Part shown: positions 23,828-32,454 of the stretch, piece after piece
Layout: the number at the start of each line of letters is the position of its first letter
How positions within the stretch are numbered: position 1 is the first letter of the stretch
From: an uncultured Verrucomicrobia subdivision 3 bacterium
GTDB taxonomy: Bacteria; Verrucomicrobiota; Verrucomicrobiia; Limisphaerales; UBA8199
DNA length: 33,997 nt
Direction: 5' to 3'
Assembly: GCA_903912925.1 (NCBI GenBank)
Contig: CAIWJG010000332.1
Coordinates: 1 to 33,997 of the forward strand
Notes under the pieces: generated by a model
Seen by the model: only the letters and a program-made list of their open reading frames with translations
What the model was told of the DNA's origin: nothing
Databases searched by the model: none
Position numbers and translations under genes: made by a program

Positions 23828-25246
23828 ATGAACCTTCGCGCAAGCGTTCTTCTGATCACAATTCTAGCGACCGGCTGCCCTCACGGACTTGCGGCGGACG
23901 CACCGAGACCCAACATACTCCTGATGGTTGCGGATGATCTCGGCTGGGCTGATGTGGGTTGGCACGGCAGCAACCTCAAGACACCCCACCTCGACAGACT
24001 CGCACACGAAGGGGTAGAGCTGGACCGTCATTACGTCCAACCGGTCTGCTCGCCCACACGGGCAGCCTTGCTTTCCGGCCGATGGGCCAGCCGGTTTGGG
24101 TCGCATGTGCTGGCGCCAACCAACCTGCGGGCGTTTCCCCCGGGCACAACGACCCTGGCCACTGCGCTGAAGCAGTGCGGCTACGCCACTTATCTCGCAG
24201 GCAAGTGGCATCTTGGCTCGCGACTGGAGTGGGGGCCGCAGCATTACGGTTTTGACCACAGTTACGGTTCGCTGGCCGGCGCGGTGGATCCGTGGGAGCA
24301 CACTTACCGTAAGGGCGAATACATGAGGACTTGGCACCGGGACGGAAAGTTCATCGAGGAAAAGGGCAACGTCACCGAGCTTATCGTCAGGCAAGCGTGC
24401 GAGTGGATTCGCGGCCAACGGGAGCCGTGGTTCGTTTATGTGCCCTTCCAGGCAGTACACATTCCGATTGATGCGCCAGAGGAATTCAAGCGGCTCTACG
24501 CCGATGTGACCTTCGCCGACGAGGCCAAGACCGAGTCGTTTCGCCGCTACGGCGGGTTCGTGTCGCAGTTGGACGCCAAGGTGGGCGAGTTGATCACGGC
24601 GCTCGAGGAAACGGGTCAGCGTGGGAACACGCTGGTCGTTTTCACCTCTGATAACGGCGGCACGACCGAGCTCGGAAACCCCTACGCGGGCAACACGCCC
24701 CCGCTAAGGGTGAGGGTCAGCAGCAACGTCCCATTGCGGGGACACAAAGGCCAGCTCTACGAAGGCGGCGTGCGCGTTGACGCGTTCGCTAACTGGCCGG
24801 GAGTGCTTAAGCCTGGCAAGCTTTCCGCACCTTTGCACGCGGTTGATTGGATGCCAACTCTGACGAAGCTCGCAGGTTGGAAGCCAGAGGCGGAGCCGAA
24901 GTTCGACGGGCGCGACATCTGGCCGCTACTAACGGGCGCGGTGGCAAAGCTGGAGCCGCGCGCAATTTACATCCCCTCTGCTAACAGCGCCGCCGTGTTG
25001 TTTGGCGATTGGAAGCTCATCGCTGCCGGGAAAGGTCCTAAGCGGGAGTTGTTCAACCTTTCCACCGATCCCTTCGAGAATGACGACGTCGCCAAGAGCC
25101 ACCCGGAGAAGGTGCGGGAGCTGGACGCAATGCTGGCTGACCTGCGCAGGGAAGATGTGACCACCCTTCCTCGTGATCTTGTTGGGCAGAGCGAGGGCTC
25201 GTCCGAGAAGTCTCCTTCTTCTGGGGTGAGGAAGCTCGACGAGTGA
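23828..25246 (+). CDS. Type I sulfatase (arylsulfatase-like, exported)
   Basis: This 472-residue enzyme hydrolyses sulfate esters, here probably of polysaccharides. It has a signal peptide with a possible lipobox (ILATGC, Cys17). The sulfatase fold begins PNILLMVADDLGWADVGWHG, whose Asp pair binds calcium. The formylglycine signature CSPTRAALLSGR has the modifiable Cys74 in the C-x-P-x-R context. Next come GYATYLAGKWHLG, VPFQAVHIPID and FTSDNGG for the remaining metal and sulfate ligands, and PLRGHKGQLYEGGVRV, typical of the arylsulfatase B/A group. The last 30 residues are polar and non-conserved. No formylglycine-generating enzyme lies in the window. Its neighbours suggest a sulfated, acetylated glycan as the substrate class. 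Confidence 0.93.
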   Translation: MNLRASVLLITILATGCPHGLAADAPRPNILLMVADDLGWADVGWHGSNLKTPHLDRLAHEGVELDRHYVQPVCSPTRAALLSGRWASRFGSHVLAPTNLRAFPPGTTTLATALKQCGYATYLAGKWHLGSRLEWGPQHYGFDHSYGSLAGAVDPWEHTYRKGEYMRTWHRDGKFIEEKGNVTELIVRQACEWIRGQREPWFVYVPFQAVHIPIDAPEEFKRLYADVTFADEAKTESFRRYGGFVSQLDAKVGELITALEETGQRGNTLVVFTSDNGGTTELGNPYAGNTPPLRVRVSSNVPLRGHKGQLYEGGVRVDAFANWPGVLKPGKLSAPLHAVDWMPTLTKLAGWKPEAEPKFDGRDIWPLLTGAVAKLEPRAIYIPSANSAAVLFGDWKLIAAGKGPKRELFNLSTDPFENDDVAKSHPEKVRELDAMLADLRREDVTTLPRDLVGQSEGSSEKSPSSGVRKLDE

Positions 25247-25370
25247 GCCAATTCTTCGAGGACTGATGAACCCGAGTCCCGCCGTACCAGCGGAAGGGAC
25301 GAACCAACGGCAATGCCTCGTCACGAAAGGGGACGAAACAAGGGCTTTGAGTGAGTTGGAGGCAGCGAGA

Positions 25371-25394
25371 GGCCGGCAAAGAGAATTGCCGGCC
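25371..25394 (+). terminator. Hairpin after the sulfatase gene
   Basis: ggccggcaa (25371-25379) and ttgccggcc (25386-25394) form a perfect 9-bp stem with a 6-nt loop, lying 125 bp after the sulfatase stop and 27 bp before the chosen kinase start at 25422. A T tract is lacking. It could end the sulfatase transcript or sit in the kinase leader. Confidence 0.4.
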
Positions 25395-25421
25395 AAACTA
25401 ACGACGACTACTCTCGAACGC

Positions 25422-28400
25422 ATGAGCGGCTTACGACCGAAGCTCCAAGCACTGCACCTGCCGCCGTTACGCACGTGCGTGGCCGCCCTGCTTATGGCGG
25501 GAGTGTCCCTCGCCCTGACCATCCGCGCCGAGGACCTGCTGGACAAATACACCCTGCGACATTGGAATGTGGAGGACGGTCTTCCAGAGGGGTTGGTGCT
25601 TTCTCTCGAGCAGATGCCCGACGGTTTCCTGTGGCTGACAACTCCGCACTACATTGTCCGGTTCGATGGTGTGAATTTTGTCCGGTTCCCGGCGGAGCAG
25701 TTGGCATCGCCGCTCGCGGCCTATTTTCGGCAGTTGTTCATTGACCGCCAAGGCAACCCATGGATTTGCGGCAGTGAAACGGTGCTCCGCTTAAACGGAC
25801 AAGTTTGGCAACCGGTGCCGCTTGTGGGCGGCACGAACATCGTCGGTCGTCCCATTTCCAGGGTAACTCCGGACGGCGAGACGGTCCTGTCCGGAAAACT
25901 GGAATTCTTTTGTATCGGGGAGGCGGGCGGAAAAGTCGTGGTGGCCTCCACGCGGGGTGTCCACGTATTTGATGGGCGGGAACTGGTGTTCGCCAGATGC
26001 CCGGGGGTTCCGGACGATTCGCCGCCCCGCTTCACCTCGGCGGCTATTGACAATCGGGGGGAGGTCTGGCTCGCCGCGGAGGAACACCTGCTTCGATTTC
26101 GAGCTGGAGCTTATCGGGAGGAAGCGTTGCCTCTGGAGCTACGCGCAACCAAATTCTACAAAGTAGTAACTGCAGGTGCGGATGTGGTTTGGGTTCAGCA
26201 AGTGGATGGACGGCTTTTCCGGCGCGAGGATAGCCACTGGGCCGAGGTGCTGCCTGCCGGGTTGCGAATCAGTTGCGTGCTTGAGAGCGAGGGCATGAAG
26301 TGGATCGGCTCGGTAGAGGGACTGCATCGGTTGCTGGGCGGGAAATGGCTTGCTTTGGCCGGCCCGGAATGGTACGGGCCCCGGGATGTGCGCTGCCTCA
26401 CAGTGTCGCGCGATGGCTGCCTTTGGATCGGGACCAGCAGCGGTTTCTATCGCTTGCAGCAGCGTTCGGTGAGCACGTTTAAAGCTGGTGCGGCTCTGGG
26501 CCAACAACCTGTCACAGCACTGTGGCCCACGGCAACAAACGAGTTTTGGGCCGCCAGCAGAACCAAGGGCTTGCTCGCGGGCTCGCCGGGCGGGTTTCGC
26601 CCTTACACGAGCACAAACATCCTGAAAGGGGTGGCGGTTTCTGCCCTGCTTCAATCGTCTGACAGGCAGCTTTGGGTTGGAACCCAAGGCTCCCACCTCT
26701 TGCGCCTGGCGACCAACGGTTCTTTGTTTCAAGTTCGGCAAAAGGACGGCGCCAAGTCGCGCAACGTCACCTGTCTTTTCGAAGATAGCGCTCATCGGAT
26801 ATGGGTAGGCACGCGCGAAGGGCTGTTGCTGCGAGGCGAACAGCATTGGCTGGTGGAATCCGCCGCGCCGTTGGACACAATCCTGGCCATCAGCGAAAGT
26901 CCGAATGGCGTGATTCGGGTGGGCACTCAAAGCAGCGGGCTATGGGAATTGGTCCCCAACGGCGGGGTGTTTGAACATCGCCCGCCCGATGGCTTGCCGT
27001 CGGATACTGCGCGCCTGCTGCATACGGACTCAGACGGAATCCTCTGGATCGGCACCCCGGCGGGAGTTGCACGCTGGAAAGGCCTCCAGAAGACTGTGTT
27101 TCGGACGCGGCAAGGCCTGCCGGACAATGACATTCGCCAAATGCTGGATGACGGGCAGGGTAATTTGTGGCTGGGGACACGCTATGGGCTGGTGCGCGTG
27201 AGCAAGAGGGAGTTTGAGGAAGTGGCCGCGGGACACAAGGATCAGTTGAGCTTCCTCATGCTGGGCCAGGACGACGGGTTAACGGGTGGGCTGAACACCG
27301 GTGGTAACGTGCCGCTGTCGGTCCGAGGTCTGGACGGCCGGCTCTGGTTCTGCACCCAGGAGGGCCTGGCGATGGTGGACCCCGCCACTTTGCGAGACCC
27401 CGCCCAGCCGCGCGAGCCGCAGATCGAAGCACTACGCACGGCCAGCGGTTTTACCGCGACGCTGCGTGGCCTGCTTCCGGGGAATCCGGCTCCCACGCGC
27501 CCCCGGCGGCGCAGTCCAATCCTCCTGCCACCCGGCTCAGTCAATATCGAATTCTCTTTCACCTTGCCGGCCTATACCGCGCCGGAGCGAGCGTTGTTTC
27601 AAACCTGGCTCGAAGGATACGAAACCGGGTGGTCTCCACCTGCCGCTATGCGCAAGGTGACATTCCCGCGGCTGTCTCCCGGCAACTACCGTTTTCGGCT
27701 CCGGGCTTCGCCGGGGGATGGGGTATGGCGTGAAGCCAGCCAATTTGCGGACTTGACCGTTGAGGCCTTTTACTACCAGACCGGCTGGTTCAGAGCATTG
27801 GCAGGGCTGACCGCTATGGTCTCGGCTGGGATCGCAAGCGGGCTGCTCGTGCGCCGCCGCGCCCGCAGAAAGCTGCGCGAACTCCAACGCGAGCAAGCCC
27901 GGGAACTGGCGGTAGAGCGAGAGAGAGCCCGCATTGCCCGCGATATCCACGACGACCTCGGCGCCACGCTAACCCAGATTGCCATGTTGAGCGAGTCAGC
28001 CCAAATCGAAGCGCAGGCTGCGGCTTCGCTCAAACCCAAGTTGACGGACATTTTCACACGCGCTCGTGGGGCAACGCGCGAGCTCGACGAGATCGTCTGG
28101 GCGATCGACCCGGGCAATGACAGCGTCGAACAGGTGGTGATTTACCTCTGCCAGTTCGCACAGGATTATCTGAAACTAGCGGAGATCCCCTTACGCCTGG
28201 ATGCGCCGGACGTGCTGCCACCAAGTCCGCTGAGTTCCGCTCAAAGGCATAACCTGTTCCTGGCCGCGCGCGAAGCCCTGCACAACACGGTAAAACATGC
28301 CCGGGCCACCGAGGTCTGGCTTAGAATAAAGCTCGAACGCAGCCAGCTCCACCTCTTGGTTGAGGACAATGGCCAGGGCTGCGGGTTGGCCGCAACGGGC

Positions 28401-28544
28401 ACCGGGCATGGCTCGGCCAACATGAGGGAGCGCATGGCGAGCATTGGCGGACAATTTGACCGGCGCGCACGCCCGGGAGGCGGCACGGTCGTTGAATTCA
28501 TCCTGCCCCTGCCCGGCGGGAGCCCTCGACCCGGCAAGATATGA
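25422..28544 (+). CDS. Two-component sensor histidine kinase with periplasmic beta-propeller
   Basis: The 1040-residue protein starts at ATG 25422, giving a signal peptide (VAALLMAGVSLALTIRAE); the open frame extends 52 codons further upstream but through a hairpin and non-signal sequence. Two-component-regulator propeller repeats (LWIGTSSGFYRL, IWVGTREGLLLR, LWIGTPAGVARW, LWLGTRYGLVRV) fill residues 30-690. A Y_Y_Y sandwich follows at about 700-790 (FQTWLEGYETGWSPP), and one membrane helix near 790-815. The cytoplasmic HisKA_3 dimerisation helix has His843 (ARDIHDDLGATLTQIAML), and the ATPase domain has EALHNTVKHA and EDNGQGCG. This class senses extracellular glycan fragments in Bacteroidota; a similar role here is inferred. 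Confidence 0.92.
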   Translation: MSGLRPKLQALHLPPLRTCVAALLMAGVSLALTIRAEDLLDKYTLRHWNVEDGLPEGLVLSLEQMPDGFLWLTTPHYIVRFDGVNFVRFPAEQLASPLAAYFRQLFIDRQGNPWICGSETVLRLNGQVWQPVPLVGGTNIVGRPISRVTPDGETVLSGKLEFFCIGEAGGKVVVASTRGVHVFDGRELVFARCPGVPDDSPPRFTSAAIDNRGEVWLAAEEHLLRFRAGAYREEALPLELRATKFYKVVTAGADVVWVQQVDGRLFRREDSHWAEVLPAGLRISCVLESEGMKWIGSVEGLHRLLGGKWLALAGPEWYGPRDVRCLTVSRDGCLWIGTSSGFYRLQQRSVSTFKAGAALGQQPVTALWPTATNEFWAASRTKGLLAGSPGGFRPYTSTNILKGVAVSALLQSSDRQLWVGTQGSHLLRLATNGSLFQVRQKDGAKSRNVTCLFEDSAHRIWVGTREGLLLRGEQHWLVESAAPLDTILAISESPNGVIRVGTQSSGLWELVPNGGVFEHRPPDGLPSDTARLLHTDSDGILWIGTPAGVARWKGLQKTVFRTRQGLPDNDIRQMLDDGQGNLWLGTRYGLVRVSKREFEEVAAGHKDQLSFLMLGQDDGLTGGLNTGGNVPLSVRGLDGRLWFCTQEGLAMVDPATLRDPAQPREPQIEALRTASGFTATLRGLLPGNPAPTRPRRRSPILLPPGSVNIEFSFTLPAYTAPERALFQTWLEGYETGWSPPAAMRKVTFPRLSPGNYRFRLRASPGDGVWREASQFADLTVEAFYYQTGWFRALAGLTAMVSAGIASGLLVRRRARRKLRELQREQARELAVERERARIARDIHDDLGATLTQIAMLSESAQIEAQAAASLKPKLTDIFTRARGATRELDEIVWAIDPGNDSVEQVVIYLCQFAQDYLKLAEIPLRLDAPDVLPPSPLSSAQRHNLFLAAREALHNTVKHARATEVWLRIKLERSQLHLLVEDNGQGCGLAATGTGHGSANMRERMASIGGQFDRRARPGGGTVVEFILPLPGGSPRPGKI

Positions 28545-29203
28545 AACCCACTGGCGAAAACAAAACCGCAGACACCACTATCAACGTGGCCATCGTGGAA
28601 GACGACGCAGAAGTGCGCCGCAGTTTGATTAACATCATCAACCGGGAGGCCGGCATGAGTTGTGCCGGTGCGTTTGGAGCTGCCAGAGAGGCCTTGGAAC
28701 AGATTCCAAGACTTCGACCGCAGACGGTGCTCATGGATATTAACCTGCCGGGCATGTCGGGCATCGAGTGCGTACGCAAGCTTGCCGAGGCGGTCCCCGG
28801 GCTGCCAATCGTGATGCTGACGGTTTATCACGACACGAAAGCGATTTTTGATTCGCTGGCGGCAGGGGCGATCGGCTACTTGCTCAAACCGGTGCGCGCC
28901 GACGAACTGGTTCGGGCGATTCGTGATGTCCGCGCTGGTGGCGCGCCCATGAGCACGAGTATCGCCCGCCAGGTGGTTCAGGCATTCAAAAAGCCGGCTT
29001 CACCAGAGCGCGGAGATGTCCCGGATTTGAGCCCGCGGGAGCGCGAAGTGCTGGAGCTTCTAGCGAAAGGCTATCAATCCAAGGAAATCGCTACCCAACT
29101 CGGTATCGCCTACTGGACAGTGGAGAGTCATGTTGCCCACATTTACCAGAAGCTGCACGTGCGCTCCCGCGCCGAGGCAGTCGCTAAGTATCTGCAGAAC
29201 TGA
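28541..29203 (+). CDS. NarL/FixJ (LuxR-type) response regulator
   Basis: The start overlaps the kinase stop (ATGA), so the two are translated as a pair. The 220-residue protein has a receiver domain with the acidic pair in AIVEDDAEV, phospho-acceptor Asp66 in VLMDINLPGMSG, the Thr in MLTVYHD and Lys in YLLKPV. A linker and a LuxR helix-turn-helix (LSPREREVLELLAKGYQSKE, then TVESHVAHIYQKL) follow. HisKA_3 kinases normally pair with NarL-type regulators, which agrees. Targets are unknown; the nearby sulfatase, esterase fusion and PATR genes are candidates. Confidence 0.95.
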   Translation: MKPTGENKTADTTINVAIVEDDAEVRRSLINIINREAGMSCAGAFGAAREALEQIPRLRPQTVLMDINLPGMSGIECVRKLAEAVPGLPIVMLTVYHDTKAIFDSLAAGAIGYLLKPVRADELVRAIRDVRAGGAPMSTSIARQVVQAFKKPASPERGDVPDLSPREREVLELLAKGYQSKEIATQLGIAYWTVESHVAHIYQKLHVRSRAEAVAKYLQN

Positions 29204-29213
29204 TATCGCCCTA

Positions 29214-29234
29214 CATCCCTGGTAGTAGGGATAC
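29214..29234. repeat. ATCCCT-loop-AGGGAT hairpin, copy C
   Basis: catccctggtagtagggatac lies 10 bp after the response regulator stop. Here both stem arms are kept (atccct/agggat) and the loop is ggtagt. It lies 100 bp before the chosen start of the third PATR gene. Confidence 0.75.
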
Positions 29235-29333
29235 GAAATGCCGAGCATTCCGGTTATCATGGCGGCTGTGAAATCGCAACGCGGAGCGCCAGCTCCGATT
29301 CCCACTGGCATCAGTCTCCAGGCAATCCGCCGG

Positions 29334-31994
29334 ATGTCCGACCGGCGCCTGAGGGTTTGCTGTATTCTGGTCTTGGCGTTTTGGTGTCATTTGTCGAATA
29401 CCTTCGCTTTTCAGGTCTTGGTTGATCTGAATACCTATCGCAAATATGACGCCAATTCGGTGAGTGACGTGCAATACCTGAAATGCGACGGCGTCTGGGC
29501 AGTTCCCGAGAATGACGTCGGCACGTTTACCCAGGCGGAATGGGGAACGATACTCACCCTGCTCGGGCCCTGGGCCGTCTCCGAAGATAATCCAGGTGGC
29601 CATTGGGATTACGACTACATGACCCAGGCGATGGGTCGGCCACCCAACGATGCCATGTGTTATAATGAAACCGGCGGCACCCCCGGAGGAACAACATTGA
29701 CCGATCAGCAAATTATCGCACAGGCGGCCACTCACGGCGGCAGCGTGGTCGTTTTGACTCGCGCGGGCGGTGGTGAATGGATAACGCAACTGGATCGTGC
29801 CTTCAATAGCACGCAAGTCGTGGGCGGATGCCTGGAATCGCCCGATCCGGCCGTCGGAAATGCTCCCGGCTTCATTAATGACTGTGTGCTTCATGGCAAG
29901 CGTGCCTATGTGATTCTGGTGGGCGGCATGGGGACGGATTGGGTCAGGTATCAGATTCAAAACATGCTGAATGCCGTGCCGGCGCTAATGGCGTCCCCAA
30001 ACACTTTCATTGTGATTTCTGATTACAGCCCCAGCAGGTCTCGGTCGAAGTGGTATGGCACAACCAATTGTGTGCAATCCGATGTTGCCGCGGCATTGGC
30101 AATGGCCGGGAGGCCAACCCTGCCGCCGGCGGCACCCGCTGGGCTGGTGGCTGCCGGCGGCGATCACAAGGTGAACCTGAGCTGGAATTCCTCCGTGACG
30201 GCAACCAGCTACAACGTGAAGCGCTCGACAGCATTCGGCGGACCTTACACGAACGTGGTCAACACCTTCGGCACAAATTACACGGATACGTCGCTGGTGG
30301 CCGGCGTCCCATCTTTCTATGTGATTTCGGCGGTCAATGCGGGGGGGCAGAGTGCCGACTGTGCGCCGGCCTCTCCTTGGGCCACCGCGCCCGGTGCCTG
30401 GGCGGTGGATGCTGGCGGCAACTGGGGCAACGAAAGTAATTGGACTGGTTACATCATCCCTTCCGGCGCCGCCATCACTGCCATATTCTCCAACAACATC
30501 ACTGGCGACCGAGTGGTTACCAACGACGCGCCCCGAACGGTCGGAAATCTTGTTTTCGGCGATGCGGATTCTTCCAGCCCCGGTGGTTGGACGCTTGCGG
30601 GAGCCTCGCCCCTCACCTTGCAGGTGAGCAGCGGTGTCCCGGTGGTCAACGTCAGCGCCTTAGGCGCGGGCAAATCCGCCGTGATTGCCTGCCCGCTGGC
30701 GGGCACTCAGGGGCTCACCAAGGCCGGGAACGGCACCCTGATCTTGAGCGGCAGCAACAGTTACAGTGGCGGGACGACGGTGAATGGGGCGTCGGGTACG
30801 ACCGGCAGCCTGGCCGTGGCAAACGGGAGTTTTGAAACGCCCTCGATCAGCAACTGGTTTTATCAGAACACAAGCGGGGCCAACACCTACAACTTCAACG
30901 CCGTTTCAGGTTTTGGGTGGACGTTTGGGACGAACGCGGGGGTAGATCACAACAGCGGGACGTGGTATGCGGCGGGGGCACCAGCGCCCAACGGCAGCCA
31001 AGCGGCATTCATCCAGGGAGCCAGTGGCGGGGCCAAACTCAGCCAGACGATTAACTTCCCCGTTACCGGCAACTACACGGTCAGTTTCTCGTGCATCGGG
31101 CGCGCCGGCAGTTTCGGCCCCAACACGATTCAAGTGCAGGTGGGCGGGAATATCATTTCACCGGTGAGCTACAGCAGCCAGAGCCAGAGCGCGTGGCAGA
31201 GCTATAATGCGACCTACAATTGCACCTCGGCAGGGAACCACACCCTCGCCTTTGCCGGTGTGCGCACGGGCGGGGATTTCAGTTCCTGCATAGACAATGT
31301 GCAAGTCACCGCGCCGGCCAGCACCGGCCAGGGGATTCTGCTGGTGAACGGAACGTTGGGAGGCTTGGGCACCGTCACGGTGCAGACCAACGCGGTCTTG
31401 GGTGGGACGGGAGTTATCATGGGGCCGGTCACGGTGCAGGTAGGCGGAACTCTCTCGCCTGGCACGGGTCTGGAGACGTTGAGTGTGAGCAACACGCTGA
31501 CGCTGGACGCGGGGAGTAGAACATTCGCCGAAGTGAACGCGCAGACGCTGACGCATGCCCTGGTGCAGGGTATCACGACGGCGACCTACGGCGGCTCGTT
31601 GGTGGTGAGCAACCTGGCGGGGACGCTCGCAGCAGGCCAAAGCTTTAGACTCTTCGGTGCAACCAGCGCCAGCGGGGATTTCACCAGCATCGCGCCGTCA
31701 CTGGCGGGAAATCTAGCCTGGAATTTCAACCCGACCAACGGGACACTGTCTGTCATCGGACCACCTCCCCCGCAATTCACACAAATCTCGATGACGGGCG
31801 ATGGTAACTTCACGCTGAGCGGAACCGGGCCGAATGACCAGGGCTATCGGATTCTTACGGCCACGAACCTTGCCTTGCCCTTCAGCAACTGGACCGCGAT
31901 TGTCACCGGCGTATTTGGCGGCGGGGTATTTCAGTTCACCGACCTTGAATCCACCAACCGCCCCACGCGCTTTTATAATGTGGTCACTCCTTGA
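29334..31994 (+). CDS. PATR repeat surface protein with FnIII and inserted beta-sandwich domain
   Basis: The open frame begins at 29238, but ATG 29334 gives a convincing signal peptide (VCCILVLAFWCHLSNTFAF), so the mature protein is taken from there (886 residues). Residues 25-255 are a domain I do not recognise, containing FQVLVDLNTYRKYD and GGHWDYDYMTQAMGR. A fibronectin type III domain follows at about 263-350 (KVNLSWNSSVTATSYNVKRS). Then come a WGNESNWTG module and a PATR repeat (GNGTLILSGSNSYSGGTTVN). An extra beta-sandwich (ANGSFETPSISNWFYQN to SSCIDNVQVT, about 492-665) interrupts this repeat, which resumes with GILLVNGTLGGLGTV. A C-terminal module ends in RFYNVVTP. It is probably surface-exposed and carbohydrate-related. 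Confidence 0.8.
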   Translation: MSDRRLRVCCILVLAFWCHLSNTFAFQVLVDLNTYRKYDANSVSDVQYLKCDGVWAVPENDVGTFTQAEWGTILTLLGPWAVSEDNPGGHWDYDYMTQAMGRPPNDAMCYNETGGTPGGTTLTDQQIIAQAATHGGSVVVLTRAGGGEWITQLDRAFNSTQVVGGCLESPDPAVGNAPGFINDCVLHGKRAYVILVGGMGTDWVRYQIQNMLNAVPALMASPNTFIVISDYSPSRSRSKWYGTTNCVQSDVAAALAMAGRPTLPPAAPAGLVAAGGDHKVNLSWNSSVTATSYNVKRSTAFGGPYTNVVNTFGTNYTDTSLVAGVPSFYVISAVNAGGQSADCAPASPWATAPGAWAVDAGGNWGNESNWTGYIIPSGAAITAIFSNNITGDRVVTNDAPRTVGNLVFGDADSSSPGGWTLAGASPLTLQVSSGVPVVNVSALGAGKSAVIACPLAGTQGLTKAGNGTLILSGSNSYSGGTTVNGASGTTGSLAVANGSFETPSISNWFYQNTSGANTYNFNAVSGFGWTFGTNAGVDHNSGTWYAAGAPAPNGSQAAFIQGASGGAKLSQTINFPVTGNYTVSFSCIGRAGSFGPNTIQVQVGGNIISPVSYSSQSQSAWQSYNATYNCTSAGNHTLAFAGVRTGGDFSSCIDNVQVTAPASTGQGILLVNGTLGGLGTVTVQTNAVLGGTGVIMGPVTVQVGGTLSPGTGLETLSVSNTLTLDAGSRTFAEVNAQTLTHALVQGITTATYGGSLVVSNLAGTLAAGQSFRLFGATSASGDFTSIAPSLAGNLAWNFNPTNGTLSVIGPPPPQFTQISMTGDGNFTLSGTGPNDQGYRILTATNLALPFSNWTAIVTGVFGGGVFQFTDLESTNRPTRFYNVVTP

Positions 31995-32079
31995 TGGCCG
32001 CCTAAAGTCCAACAGACACAACGATTCCAGCTAACATGGAATATTTTGGAAAGACCCAAAACGGGATGAACCCTAATCC

Positions 32080-32110
32080 GGGGCCGTTCGAGATTCCTGG
32101 CACCGGCCCC
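32080..32110 (+). terminator. Possible terminator hairpin after the third PATR gene
   Basis: ggggccg (32080-32086) and cggcccc (32104-32110) form a 7-bp GC stem with a 17-nt loop, 86 bp after the stop codon, and a ccttgtttta stretch follows 17 bp later. The distance and long loop make this weak. Confidence 0.3.
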
Positions 32111-32146
32111 CTAAAATTGAGCCCTCCTTGTTTTATTGGATTGGGG

Positions 32147-32173
32147 TGGTAGCTGGGGCGGAATTGAACCGCC
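32147..32173 (-). other. tRNA/tmRNA 3'-end-like fragment (possible attachment-site remnant)
   Basis: On the minus strand GGCGGTTCAATTCCGCC forms a perfect T arm (32157-32173), followed by CCAGCT, A and CCA (32147-32149). Only six bases instead of seven separate the T stem from the discriminator, and no anticodon or D arm can be found to its right, so this is not a whole tRNA gene. CAGCT before the 3' end is reminiscent of tmRNA ends. Such fragments mark the far end of elements inserted at tRNA or ssrA genes. About 50 bp to the right lies cagttgccaccggttgccat, which resembles the boxed repeats beside the integrase at 270-300. Confidence 0.45.
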
Positions 32174-32381
32174 GCCACAAGAATTCTCGGCATTTGATGT
32201 GCGGTTCTGGCGCTTGGCGTCAGTTGCCACCGGTTGCCATAATACAACTATTTCAGCCCGTTCGAGCCGGTTTCATGTGATTGACGAATCGGCGGGGTGC
32301 GACGACTGGCCGATGCGCGCTGAGAATATGACAATCTCATTGACTGGACCCCTTTCCGCAGCGGGGTCTTGGTTTTCTGAA

Positions 32382-32403
32382 CTGCGCCCGGGGACGGGCG
32401 CAG
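32382..32403 (-). terminator. Hairpin downstream of the mnmD-like gene
   Basis: ctgcgccc (32382-32389) and gggcgcag (32396-32403) form an 8-bp stem with a 6-nt loop, 52 bp beyond the minus-strand gene's stop. In minus-strand sense it is followed by TTCAGAAAACC, without a clear U tract, so termination is only likely. Confidence 0.45.
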
Positions 32404-32454
32404 TCCGGTGATTCGACAAAGATCCGCCCGCTTAATGCAAAAACCCAACTTGAG

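Noticed and set aside
32136..32411. 91-codon plus-strand frame with GGIEPP motif
   Set aside because: GGIEPP is the typical false translation of an antisense T arm; the sequence is explained by the tRNA-like fragment.
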